Both the position numbers and the translations under genes were made by a program. A stretch of 64,000 bases of DNA from Charina bottae (taxonomy: Eukaryota; Chordata; Lepidosauria; Squamata; Charinaidae): the NCBI GenBank assembly GCA_023362775.1, contig JALMGJ010000008.1, positions 35,824,501-35,888,500 of the forward strand. The letters are read 5' to 3'. This document shows, one piece after another, positions 1-10,239 of the stretch (positions are counted from its first letter, which is position 1; each line of letters starts with the position of its first letter). The notes under the pieces are model-generated. The model saw only the letters and a program-made list of their open reading frames with translations, ran no database searches and was not told where the DNA came from.

Positions 1-1240
1 TCACATAATTGTATCTCAAATTCCGATTTGGTTTGTTCAAATTCAAATTCTTTTTTATCTGATTTAAATTTTTCTACAAATTGCATGTAAGAAAGCCATT
101 GAAAGGTATATCCTTCTAAGGCCAATTCTTCTTTTGATTTAATTTTATATTGTCCTTGTTCTTTTTTTAAAAAGTCTTTATAAGTCAGCCATTTATCTTT
201 AGCTCTTACTTCTGTTCTATGAAACGCTTCTTGTGCGGAAATCCATAAAGGTCTTTTATAACATAAAATTAGTTTATATTTATTCCAAATTCTTAACAAA
301 GATCTTCTAATATAATGATTTTTAAAGTCCACATTAACTTTCACTTTGTCATACCACAAATATCCATGCCATCCGTATCTTAATTCATGACCCTCCAAGT
401 TCAATAATTTTTCATTTTTCAACACTATCCACTCTTTAATCCATACCAAACAGCAAGCAGCATAATAGAATTTCAGTTCCAGTAAACCCAGTCCGCCTCT
501 TTCTTTTGAATCTTGTAAGACTTTATGTTTTATTCTTGGTTTTTTCCCTTGCCAAATAAACTTAGAAATATCTTGCTGCCATTGTTTGAAAGGTTCTTCT
601 GATGCCAATATAGGTAGTGTTTGAAAAAGATATAAAATTCTTGGCAAAACATTCATTTTAATTGCTGAAATTCTACCTAACAATGATAGTTGTAGTTTTT
701 CCCATTGATCCAAATCTTTTTTAATATCTGTCCAAAGCGGGATATAATTATTCTTAAACAACTTAACATTTTTAGTTGTTAAATATGCTCCCAAGTATTT
801 TACTTTTTCTTCCATTGAATATCCAGTTATTTCTTTCAATTTCTCTTGTTGATGATGGTCCATATTTTTAGTCAAAACTTTTGTTTTCTGTAAATTCACT
901 TTAAACCCTGCTAATGATCCAAAGTCTTTCAATTTCTGTATCAATAATTCAATTCCATCTAGTGGGTTCTCCAAAGTAAAGACTTAGTCGTCAGCAAAGG
1001 CTCTTAATTTATAAACTTCTTTTTTAACCTTAATACCATGGATATCTTCATCTTGTCTAACATAAGACCTCTAATACCAATATAAACAAAAGTGGGGATA
1101 ATGGACAACCTTGTCTTGTACCTTTTTGAATTTCACATGGTTTGCTAAATTCTCCATTAACAATTATTTTTGCAAATTGGGGAGTATATATTGATTTAAT
1201 CCATTTAGTAAAGTTTCCTCCAAAATTCATAATTTTGGAG
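1..1240 (-). mobile_element. L1-type LINE ORF2 remnant, running off the left edge
   Basis: Read on the minus strand, this AT-rich stretch encodes the middle and C-terminal parts of an L1-type ORF2 (endonuclease/reverse transcriptase). Visible RT motifs are GTRQGCPLSPLLF (about 1080-1125) and the catalytic FADD box (about 985-998). The codon after FADD is a TAA stop (984-986). Downstream come an L1-like FIWQGKKPR motif (about 530-565) and a tryptophan-rich C-terminal region. Frames are broken in several places, so no long ORF survives. The endonuclease half is missing: homology stops near 1240, which fits 5' truncation. The 3' end lies outside the window. Dead copy. Confidence 0.85.
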
Positions 1241-2361
1241 ACGTTATGTCAGTGACTTCTCCAGAGTGATAAATTTCCCTCTTCTTCCCAGAATGGACAT
1301 ACGATTAACACAATAGGATATTTTAGAAAGCACTGGTACTTGCCTTGTATTTTACATAGATCATGTTTAAGTAAATTTAATCTAGCATAGAGCTAATAAT
1401 GTAAAATATATGAATTAAATATTTTTAAAGCACTCTTTTGCTTTCTGGGAATCAAACTTTGGCAATCCTTATTCCCAGTGAGGGATGTTCTACATGTTTA
1501 GGAGACGTTAGAATGGTTCATCAGTGTCTTGGGTTTAATATATGGTGTGATGTACTAGGATTGTAAGTGGCTCTTTGCTGTTCATTGAAATGATGAATTG
1601 CCCATAGACATTTCACGCAGTGTACTTATTTAGTAACCTTGAAGTCATGTTCCACATTCATCATTTAAGTGCATGTAAACTAGGCTTCTGCACCAGATTG
1701 TCTTCCAAATTTGTCATTCTTTCAACTGGCATTCATGTTTTGTTCTTTTTGATGGGTCCAATTCGTCCCTTATCATTTGATGTTTTTCATCTTTATGGTG
1801 AAGTTTTAGCATAATATTATTAGAGTTGCTATCTAACTTTCACCTATGGTGCACTTCCAGGAGAAGCCACTATATCCTGTGATCAAGTGAAATATCTATA
1901 GAATACATTGAGAAGAATCCAGACATTAGGTTTGTACACATGAAGCACAAACAATTACATTTATTTCAGAGTGAGATTTGAGGTGGACTTTAATAAGGAT
2001 CATATCCTTATTAAAGATGAATGAAGCAAAAATAGTTTCAACGTAGTAAATGAAATCAGAGGGCTTTCTAAAAAAGATCATGTTTCTAAATGAAACCAGG
2101 CATCAGAATCAGGCATCTGAAGATCTTCCTTTAAAAAGCCATTACCAGGATGCATGAAGTCCAAGAGAACATCCTGCTGAAGAAAAGTGTTGATGTGCAA
2201 AATCTAGGCTAAGTGACATTTTCTGAAAATTTATCATATCCTTTTGAATATGCTACTCATCTATGTAGGAAGCTGTGGAACCAATACTGTAGAACCAATG
2301 TAATGCTTGTGGTTGGATAGAATCTATGTGTACTGGTTGGTTCAACTTCTAATGCAGTGGC
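1241..2361. other. Unassigned AT-rich DNA
   Basis: No gene, RNA or repeat family recognised. Open frames are under 65 codons and show no domain motif. Confidence 0.5.
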
Positions 2362-2857
2362 TCTCAATATTTTATTTATTTATTTATTTATTCGATTTAT
2401 CACTGCCCAACTCCCCCGAGAGGGACTCTGGGCGGTTTACAATCAAACATAATTAACTATACTACATAAATAAAGTTAAATAAACATTAAAATTACAATT
2501 CATGAATATAATAAATATAATAAAATCCAGATGGCAGTATCTTCTTTAAAACCATGGAAAGGGCACTCTAGGGCCACCCTAAGGCGTTAGCCATCCCCAG
2601 GAGTGTACACTTTTCTTCCCGCCCCAGGCCTGTTGACAAAACCAGGTCTTGAGTTTTTTCCGGAAGTCCAGGAGCGAGGGGGACTGTCTTATCTCTGGGG
2701 GGAGAATATTCCACAGAGCAGGGGCTACTGTAGAGAAGGCACGCTTCCATGACCCTGTTAGATGGAATTTTTTAACCAATGGGGTCTGTAGCATGCCCTC
2801 CTTGCATGACATGATGGGACAGGACGATGTAATGGGGATGAGATGGTCCCTTAGGTA
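2362..2857 (-). mobile_element. L2/CR1-type LINE 3' end
   Basis: Minus-strand fragment of the same LINE family as the 21-24 kb copy. The frame at 2579-2812 encodes the end of the ORF2 C-terminus, with the family motif APALWNILPPEIRQSPSLL followed by FRKKLKTWF. Beyond the stop is an AT-rich 3' UTR ending in the conserved tip (plus strand: ACTCTGGGCGGTTTACAAT, about 2425-2443) and a (TTTA)n tail at about 2372-2393. It is 5' truncated at about 2857 and has no RT domain. Confidence 0.85.
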
Positions 2858-3640
2858 ATTTCATTAGATATTTCATTTCTTAAGTGTCACCTATTTCTCT
2901 TCCAAAGAATCTGAGTGATAAAAACCACTATGGTAAAAAAACAAAAACCCATTTTTTTCCCGAGAATATTATGCTTCAGCCTGGAACACTTGTAAATCTC
3001 CAGCCTCTTATCCTAGAATTTGTTTGCTTGTGACTCTCAGACACAACTTGACTAGTATAAATACTCCTTTCTAGGCTAGAATGAAGCCAACCACAGCAGA
3101 ATGTTCTACCTGCTATAGTATATAGCAATCAGAGCCCCTCTCTTTATATCAGGGTTAAGTTCTAGGCTTTTGCCTCCTGCCTTTCCAAATATTGACAAAT
3201 ATTTGGCCATTCTCTTCAAGGTCAGAGAAGGCAGCTAGGATTTGATGATATAATCATTTTTACTAGTATGGAACCACTGGGCCCTGCAATGACAGTTTTG
3301 TTCCTTAACAGAGCACATTTATGTGTGTATAGGCATTTGGTTATTACAGTATATTTATAAATATATAAAGTAAATTTTAAAGACTTAATGTTTTTTGTTG
3401 AACCTGTAATAACCATGGTGCTACAACAGTCTGAGAACTATTATTCTAATAGCTTTAACTCATTCGACAGAGCAACACATACTTTACAAGCAGGAGGTCT
3501 GACATTCAACCCTTGGTGTTCATAGGTGAGACTGGAAAAGATACCTCTCTGAAACTCTGAAAAAGAACTGCTAATCCATCTAAATACCAAATTAAAGGAA
3601 CTAATGAACTTTGTATAAGACATTTTATCTATATTTGTAT
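2858..3640. other. Unassigned AT-rich DNA
   Basis: No recognisable gene or repeat. Only short frames without motifs. Confidence 0.4.
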
Positions 3641-3654
3641 CCATTTATAGCCCC

Positions 3655-3842
3655 AGCAAGTGGCAATACCTGGCTGATCTTCTCTTTGTTAAAAGCTAAA
3701 CATCAGGTCTGGTTAGTATTTGGGTGGGAGATCACTAGGAAATCCCAAGGTTGTAGGCTCCTGGAAGAGGGCAACGGCAGACCTTTGCTGCCAAGAAAAG
3801 TAAATGGCTGTGTACGTGACATCATCAGGAGCTGAGCTCAGT
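3655..3842 (+). mobile_element. 5S rRNA-derived SINE (5S-headed)
   Basis: The left part aligns with the 3' two-thirds of vertebrate 5S rRNA, including AAGCTAA, CTGGTTAGTA, TGGGAGA and TGTAGGCTCC (about 3690-3762), which carries the 5S internal promoter region. The tail (about 3763-3842: GGAAGAGGGCAACGGCAGACC then TTGCCAAGAAAA) is not 5S. It resembles the tail of the tRNA-headed SINE at 61.1 kb. Many substitutions rule out a functional 5S gene. The 5' boundary is uncertain. Confidence 0.7.
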
Positions 3843-3966
3843 TTAAAAACATCTTAAATTTCTTCACATGGTCATTCTGGGTAGACTGAAAATATTTTTG
3901 GATTAAGGAATTAGATCAGAACAGCAGGTGGTGTCAGTCTACATGCATTCAATTTATTGTCTAAAG

Positions 3967-4223
3967 CAGGGCTTTCCAAAGTTTTCCCGCGGCGACACAC
4001 CAACTGCCGTTGGTGTGTCGCTGCGGGAATACCCGGAAGTGCCGCTCCTGCGGCAGTGCGCAAAAACCCGGAAGCGCTGCTGCCGCTTTTGGGTTTTTGC
4101 GCGCCGCCGTTGGAAAACCCGGAAGCGCTGATGATGATCAGCGCTTCCAGGTTGTGTGGCAACACACCAGACTGTGTGTGGCGACACACTTTTGTGTCGC
4201 CACACACAGTTTGGAAAGCTCTG
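3967..4223. mobile_element. hAT-type miniature transposon, copy 1
   Basis: A 257-bp GC-rich island in AT-rich DNA. Terminal inverted repeats begin CAGGGCTTTCCAAA and end TTTGGAAAGCTCTG. Flanking 8-bp direct repeats are gtctaaag (3959-3966) and gtctaaac (4224-4231), 7 of 8 identical. CAG ends and an 8-bp TSD are hAT hallmarks. The interior has several GACACAC motifs near both ends (possible transposase-binding repeats), a palindromic stretch, and three copies of an AACCCGGAAGCGCTG-like unit. No transposase frame, so non-autonomous. Confidence 0.85.
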
Positions 4224-4261
4224 GTCTAAACTGATAGAGGGACGTACTATAGGAAGGGACA

Positions 4262-4395
4262 TCCCAACATCCTGGCTGCTGATTGTATTTGTGCTGTTTT
4301 TTATTGTTATATTTTTTGTATAGTTTTTAACTGTTGTTAGCCACCAAGAGTAATGAATTTGAGGTGGGTGGCCATTTTAAATAAATAAATAGCCA
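4262..4395 (+). mobile_element. L2/CR1-type LINE 3' tip, old
   Basis: A short plus-strand relic: GTTAGCCACCAAGAGT, then GAGGTGGGTGGCC, ending in (AAAT)n at about 4379-4392. This is the decayed form of the GCCGCCCAGAGT LINE 3' end. No coding sequence is left. Confidence 0.55.
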
Positions 4396-4717
4396 TATTA
4401 ATCTGCCACCAGAATGCACCACCTTTGGCAATTTCATGAAGCAACAAAGTTAGCGGATTGTAGGTACCTTGATTCAAAAATTGTTGCAGTATAATGCACC
4501 ATTTGGGCTAACTTGACAAACAGAGAACACAATGAGAGTTTTAGTAGTATATAGATGGCATAGCAAACTTGAGACTGCACAGTGGAGTTCAGCTGTGTTT
4601 CTGCAGCCCATGTGGCTGGTATGTTTTCTCAATGGAGGGAATTGCTATATAGCCCCACTTCTGGGCTCTACTTTAAGGAGCTGCACAGATTCCACAATGA
4701 CAGATTTTCATTTGAGT
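4396..4717. other. Unassigned DNA
   Basis: Nothing recognised between the LINE tip and the Bov-B target site. Confidence 0.4.
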
Positions 4718-4910
4718 ATCTTCTAAATGCTCCAGCAAAGGAGATCGTTACCTTGTCATGGTGCTGGAGCTTCAGCACCTCAATGAAACCATGAGCTAAA
4801 CCATGAAGGGACACCCAAGACGGGAAGGTCATGGCAGAGAGGTCAGACTAAATACGATCCCTGAGGAAGGTAATGGCAACCCACCCCAGTATTCTTGCCG
4901 TGAAAACTAA

Positions 4911-5558
4911 ATGGATCAGTACAACCAGAGATATGTCGGTATACCATTGGAAGATGGGACTCCCAGGTCAGAAGATGGTCAAAATGCTACTGGGGAGGAA
5001 CAGAGGATACGTTCAACTAGCCCCAGATGTGATGACACAGCTAGCTCAAAGCCAAAAGGACGGCTAGCGGCCGACGGTGCTGGTGGTGAACGACGAATCC
5101 GATGTTCTAAAGATCAACACACCATAGGAACCTGGAATGTAAGATCTATGAGCCAGGGCAAATTGGATGTGGTTATTGGTGAGATGTCAAGATTAGATAT
5201 AGACATTTTAGGTGTCAGTGAGCTGAAATGGACTGGAATGGGCCACTTCACATCAGATGACCACCAGATCTACTACTGTGGACAAGAGGACCACAGAAGA
5301 AATGGAGTAGCCTTCATAATTAATAATAAAGTGGCTAAAGCAGTGCTTGGATACAATCCAAAAAACGATAGAATGATCTCAATTCGAATTCAGGGTAAGC
5401 CATTTAACATCACAGTGATCCAAATATACGCCCCAACCACAGATGCTGAAGAAGCAGAAGTAGATCAGTTCTATGAGGATCTGCAGCACCTACTGGATAA
5501 TATACCAAAAAGAGATGTTATTTTCATTACAGGAATGCTAAGGTGGGTAGTCAAATGA
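4911..5558 (+). pseudogene. Bov-B copy 1, endonuclease domain, broken
   Basis: The first 215 codons of the Bov-B ORF2 frame. APE-type endonuclease motifs visible are GTWNVRSM, LGVSELKWTGMG, YYCGQE, RRNGVAFIINNK and VIQIYAPTTD. The family's catalytic GDWN is reduced to ITG followed by a frame change at about 5533, so the Mg-binding Asp is gone. The rest of the domain (TWTSPDGRHRNQIDYIL, then SDHELLIAKF) lies in another frame at 5626-6093. Without nicking activity this copy could not have primed its own insertion unless the lesions came later. Copy 2 carries the same two shifts. Confidence 0.9.
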
Positions 5559-5992
5559 CACCTGGAATTACAGGCAAGCATGGTCTGGGAGAACAAAATG
5601 AAGCAGGACATAGGCTGATAGAATTTTGCCAAGACAACTCACTGTGCATAACAAACAAACTCTCTTCCAGCAACCTAAAAGACAACTTTATACATGGACT
5701 TCACCAGATGGTCGACACCGAAATCAGATTGACTACATCCTTTGCAGCCAAAGGTGGCAGACATCTATACAGTCGGTAAAAACAAGACCTGGAGCTGACT
5801 GTAGTTCAGATCACGAACTTCTTATTGCAAAATTTAGAATCAGACTAAAGATAATAGGGAAGACCCACATATCAGTTAGATATGAGCTCACTAATATTCC
5901 TAAGGAATATGCAGTGGAGGTGAAGAATAGATTTAAGGGACTAGATTTAGTAGAGAGGGTCCCGGAAGAACAATGGACAGAAGTTCGCAACA

Positions 5993-7489
5993 TTGTTCAG
6001 GAGGCGGCAACAAAAAACGTCCCAAAGAAAAAGAAAACCAAGAAGGCAAGATGCCTGTCTGTTGAGACACTGGAAGTTAGCCAGAAGAGATAAGGAATTA
6101 TTTTTAAACAAGCAATGTGCGGAAGTGGAAGAAGACAATAGAATAGGAAGGACAAGAGACCTCTTCCAGAAAATTAGAAACATCATAGGTAAATTCCAGG
6201 CAAAAATGGGTATGATCAAAAACAAAGATGGTAAGGACCTAACAGAAGCAGAAGAGATCAAGAAAAAGTGGCAAAAATATACGGAAGATCTGTATAGGAA
6301 GGATAATAATATTGGAGATAGCTTTGACGGTGTGGTCAGTGAGTTAGAGCCAGACATCCTGAAGAGTGAGGTTGAATGGGCCTTAAGAAGTATTGCTAAT
6401 AACAAGGCAGCAGGAGACAACGGTATCCCAGCTGAACTGTTTAAAATCTTGCAAGATGATGCTGTCAAGGTGATGCATGCCATATGCCAGCAAATTTGGA
6501 AAACACAAGAATGGCCATCAGATTGGAAAAAATCAACTTATATCCCCATACCAAAAAAGGGAAGCACTAAAGAATGTTCAAACTATCGAACAGTGGCACT
6601 TATTTCACATTCCAGTAAGGTAATGCTCAAGATCTTGCAAGGTAGACTCCAGCAATTCATGGAGCGAGAATTGCCAGATGTACAAGCTGGGTTTAGAAAA
6701 GGCAGAGGAACTAGAGACCAAATTGCCAATATCCACTGGATAATGGAGAAAGCCAGGGAGTTTCAGAAAAACATCTATTTCTGTTTTATTGACTATTCTA
6801 AAGCTTTTGACTGTGTGGATCATAACAAATTGTGGCAAGTTCTTGGTGGTATGGGGATACCAAGTCATCTTGTATGCCTCCTGAGGAATCTGTATAACGA
6901 CCAAGTAGCAACGGTAAGAACAGAGCATGGAACAACGGACTGGTTTAAGATTGGGAAAGGAGTACGGCAGGGTTGTGTACTCTCACCCTACCTATTAAAC
7001 CTGTATGCAGAACACATCATGCGATGTGCTGGGCTTGAGGAATCCAAGGCTGGAGTTAAAATCGCTGGAAGAAACATTAACAATCTCAGATATGCAGACG
7101 ATACCACATTGATGGCTGAAAGCGAGGAGGAGTTGAGGAGCCTTATGACGAAGGTGAAAGAAGAAAGTGCAAAAGCTGGGTTGCAGTTAAACCTCAAAAA
7201 AACCAAGATTATGGCAAACAGCTTGATTGATGACTGGCAAATAGAGGGAGAAAAAGTGGAGGCAGTGACAGACTTTGTATTTCTAGGCGCAGAGATTACT
7301 GCAGACGCTGACTGCAGCCAGGAAATCAGAAGACATTTACTTCTTGGGAGGAGGGCAATGACAAATCTCGATAAAATAGTTAAGAGCAAAGACAACACAC
7401 TGACAACAAAGGTCCGCATAGTTAAAGCAATGGTATTCCCCGTAGTTACCTATGGCTGCGAGAGCTGGACCATAAGGAAGGCTGAGTGA
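5993..7489 (+). CDS. Bov-B copy 1, reverse transcriptase domain, long open frame
   Basis: A 498-codon open stretch covering the RT of Bov-B ORF2. Motifs in order: NNKAAGDNGIPAELFK (RT domain 0/1, residues about 138-153), FRKGRGTRDQI (about 234), FIDYSKAFDCVDH (about 265), GVRQGCVLSPYLLNLY (about 323), LRYADDTTLM with the catalytic Asp pair (about 368), LKKTKIM (about 405), VFLGAEI (about 431). It runs into TGA after KAE; the frame then continues for about 124 codons to the true end at 7861. The ATG is internal to the natural ORF2 and is probably not a real start. RTE ORF2 proteins are normally near 1,000 residues. Confidence 0.85.
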   Translation: MFRRRQQKTSQRKRKPRRQDACLLRHWKLARRDKELFLNKQCAEVEEDNRIGRTRDLFQKIRNIIGKFQAKMGMIKNKDGKDLTEAEEIKKKWQKYTEDLYRKDNNIGDSFDGVVSELEPDILKSEVEWALRSIANNKAAGDNGIPAELFKILQDDAVKVMHAICQQIWKTQEWPSDWKKSTYIPIPKKGSTKECSNYRTVALISHSSKVMLKILQGRLQQFMERELPDVQAGFRKGRGTRDQIANIHWIMEKAREFQKNIYFCFIDYSKAFDCVDHNKLWQVLGGMGIPSHLVCLLRNLYNDQVATVRTEHGTTDWFKIGKGVRQGCVLSPYLLNLYAEHIMRCAGLEESKAGVKIAGRNINNLRYADDTTLMAESEEELRSLMTKVKEESAKAGLQLNLKKTKIMANSLIDDWQIEGEKVEAVTDFVFLGAEITADADCSQEIRRHLLLGRRAMTNLDKIVKSKDNTLTTKVRIVKAMVFPVVTYGCESWTIRKAE

Positions 7490-7879
7490 AGGAAGATAGA
7501 TGCTTTTGAACTGTGGTGTTGGAGGACAATTCTGAGAGTGCCTTGGACTGCAAAAAGATCAAACCAGTCCATACTCCAGGAAATCAAGCCAGACTGCTCA
7601 CTTGAGGGAATGATATTAAAGGCAAAACTGAAGTACTCTGGCCACATAATGAGAAGACAGGATATCCTGGAGAAGAAGCTGATGCTAGGGAAAGTGGAAG
7701 GCAAAAGGAAGAGGGGCCGACCAAGGGCAAGATGGATGGATGATATTCTGGAGGTGACGGACTGGACTGTGGGGTTGCTGGGGATGGCGACGGCCGACAG
7801 GAAGCTCTGGCGTGGGCTGGTCCATGAGGTCACGAAGAGTCAGTGGCGACTGAACGAATAAACAACAATCTTCTAAATG

Positions 7880-8732
7880 GGGAAGAATGAAAGGTTAGTT
7901 GTAAACACTATATAACAGCCCCTTGGAAAGGGCTGACTAGTTGTTTGAAAATTTCCAGAATTTCTCCTGCATTGCCTTTGAAACTCATCCCAAAAATTGA
8001 AGCATGATGGCAGATTTGCATTTGTATTTGACAACTTTTGTAATCTATGAGACAGGGAATTTTGTGCTGGGGATCACTAAAAAGTTTGTTTCTTTATCTT
8101 TGCAAAGAGGAGTGAAGGGATTTTCTTTTTATTCCTGGAACCAAAATTGCTTGAAAAGGTGGGCCAATACATCCTGCTATTGGCCAGCCTGGCAGGAGAG
8201 AGAGCCAAGTGCTGATTGATTGATATGTTCTGAAGCTATTGACCAGCTTGGGAGAAGAAAGAGTGAACACTGATTGACAGTATACTGTGAGTCGTAGTCC
8301 AACAAATATATACCAAGAACCGGGCTTTATAATTGTAATACCTCAGCAAATAGTGAAGACAGTCCAGAAAAATCCTAGATTGGTCTTTAAATGACTTTGG
8401 TAAAAAGAATTGGTGAATGGAGTAGCTGGGTCCAGAAGATCTCACTAATAGTAGATCTCCAGGGCTTTATATTTGCCTCCGTGTTTGGATTTATTATTTC
8501 CATCATTATCTGGAGATGCTTGTGTCAATAGCGTCAGTAAGCAGGTGTCTTCACATGCTAGTTTTTCCATCATGAAACTTTAAGAACTGTATGGTGAAAA
8601 AAGATTCATTTTTTAAAAAAATCAATGTTATTTGCCATATATCAGCTGTTGACCTTGCATTTTCCCATGAAGTTTCCCATAAAAGATATAATGAAACATT
8701 AGGCTATTTCAAATGCAAGCAGCCTCACTCAC
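7880..8732. other. Unassigned DNA
   Basis: No gene or repeat recognised. Frames are short and lack domain motifs. Confidence 0.4.
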
Positions 8733-8917
8733 CTTTGTTGAAGTGTCATAGACCCCATATTGTCTGTTAGCATCACTATCCAACATGCTGTTGATCAGTG
8801 CAGCTGGATCCTGACCCGCTTCTTCGTACATGCATCCCGAGTAAAATAGATACACCCGAGCAGCCATAAGCAGATTGCGTTTTACACACATTATCATCAT
8901 GTGTATTAATCTCCATG
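8733..8917 (-). other. Possible host exon, unidentified
   Basis: On the minus strand, a 185-bp segment is preceded by an acceptor-like TTACTTTCTCCAG and followed by a good donor, AAAG|GTGAGTGAG (intron start at 8732). One frame stays open throughout (about 61 codons), with residues such as GCMYEEAGQDPAALINSML then NRQYGVYDTSTK. It shows none of the repeat motifs seen elsewhere here. I do not recognise the protein. A chance open frame between cryptic splice signals is quite possible. Confidence 0.22.
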
Positions 8918-10056
8918 CTGGAGAAAGTAACGATGTGAGGCAGCCCTTCATTTTCTATTACTGGTGGTCTTTTAAGCCTACCACCCTTTTCAAAGACATC
9001 ACTTTCTAATGAATACATTCCCCATTCAAAATGATGAATGGTTTCAATTAAAAACAATCTTTGAGAAAATGTTGCCGTTGTACAGCAAACGAACACACAG
9101 TGTTATTCATTTATTCTCGCAGGCCATTGGAGCTAATATGTCAGTTTTGTAAATTAAATGTTTGTGTGAAGGGGTGGGGGGACAGGGGAAGAGATAAGAG
9201 GAATGCCTTAAGTCCTGAGAGCCACAAAGCCTAAAGAAAGCTGGTGTGGTGCTCTTTTGACTAACAATTAGACTGAACTCAGGAGCTCTGAGGAGCAAAG
9301 GGAAATGAAATGCCATCTTAGTCCACATTCCTGAGAAAAAAGAATTGCACTGATATTTAAAGAAGCAGTGATATACCTGAGCTTAAAGCTTTGGAATTGT
9401 TCAAGGTATAATTTATGAAAAGACAGAGAGGCTCATAAATGTGTTGATGTCAAGAGATCTGAGTAATCCCTGAGTAAAAGGAAAGCTTACTAGTTCTTTC
9501 TTCTCTTTCTCCTGGCCTCCCCCACCTCAAGAAAAGCTCTGAAGCATCAGGAAGGTGGTGGTTGCAGGCAGAAGCTTTTGATGGGAAATTTCACTCCTTT
9601 GTTCCTTATCTCAGGGTATTTTCCTGTTGTGGATTATCTACTACCAGACTGCCCACACACACAGAGCTGTTTGCAGCATAATAACCAAGGTCTTAATCCA
9701 CATATCTGAGTAGGTTTGCCAAGACAATTGCATCATAGAGAATGTGTCCAATCCACTTTCCCCCCAAGTTTGGCTTTTTTGTCAAGTTAAAGTCTGGGCT
9801 GAGGTTAAACTAACTGGAACCTGAGTTAATAAGATGGCTGTGTTCCTATAAGACAGTGAACCACAAATAAACCAAGCACATTTTACTTTCATGTGCCATG
9901 CAAACCCAGGGAATTGGGTTAATTGAGAAAAAAGTATACTTATCATGAGAAAATGTGCCATGTGAACATTTTCACCATGCCTATATTTACCCCAAAGGAA
10001 GATGACTCTGAATTTAAAAGGTTTCCCCACAAAAGGAAAGATTAGACTGAGAAACG
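8918..10056. other. Unassigned DNA
   Basis: No gene, RNA or repeat family recognised. Confidence 0.4.
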
Positions 10057-10094
10057 TGCAGAGAATATGGCCTCCATTGGCCATATTCTCTGCA
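10057..10094. repeat. Perfect short palindrome (16-bp arms, 6-nt loop)
   Basis: Arms 10057-10072 and 10079-10094 are exact reverse complements (TGCAGAGAATATGGCC and its complement) around the loop TCCATT. No terminator, tRNA or transposon end explains it. Confidence 0.9.
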
Positions 10095-10239
10095 ATCTAA
10101 GATGGCACTTGGTTTTTTAAGGTAAAATTTTTATTTGGTTGGGGAGCAACAACAGGTCTTTCTTCTCCGTAAAGTCACTAGTTTCACTGAAATTAATGAG
10201 TATTCTTATTATATAATGCTAATATTCATAATGTTTACC

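Larger units (their letters stand above)
4730..7867 (+). mobile_element. Bov-B (RTE clade) LINE, full length, copy 1
   Basis: A 3.1-kb non-LTR retrotransposon flanked by a perfect 12-bp TSD, atcttctaaatg (4718-4729 and 7868-7879). It opens with CTCCAGCAAAG, the same 5' terminus as copy 2 at 20,002, so it is full length. The endonuclease begins with GTWNVRSMSQGKLD (about 5129); the RT has FIDYSKAFDCVDH and LRYADD; the 3' end encodes GLVHEVTKSQWRLNE and ends in an AATAAACAACA tail. The frame is broken by a 7-bp loss at about 5533 that removes the GDW of the GDWN motif, a shift at about 5655, a roughly 77-bp deletion at about 6075, and a TGA at 7487-7489. It cannot move by itself. Confidence 0.95.

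Noticed and set aside
3690..3762. A functional 5S rRNA gene
   Set aside because: The 5' third is lost or decayed, many paired positions are mutated, and a SINE tail follows instead of a T-run terminator.
3911..4262. Overlapping Cys/Arg-rich frames on both strands
   Set aside because: They come from the GC-rich palindromic interior of hAT copy 1, where few stops occur by chance.
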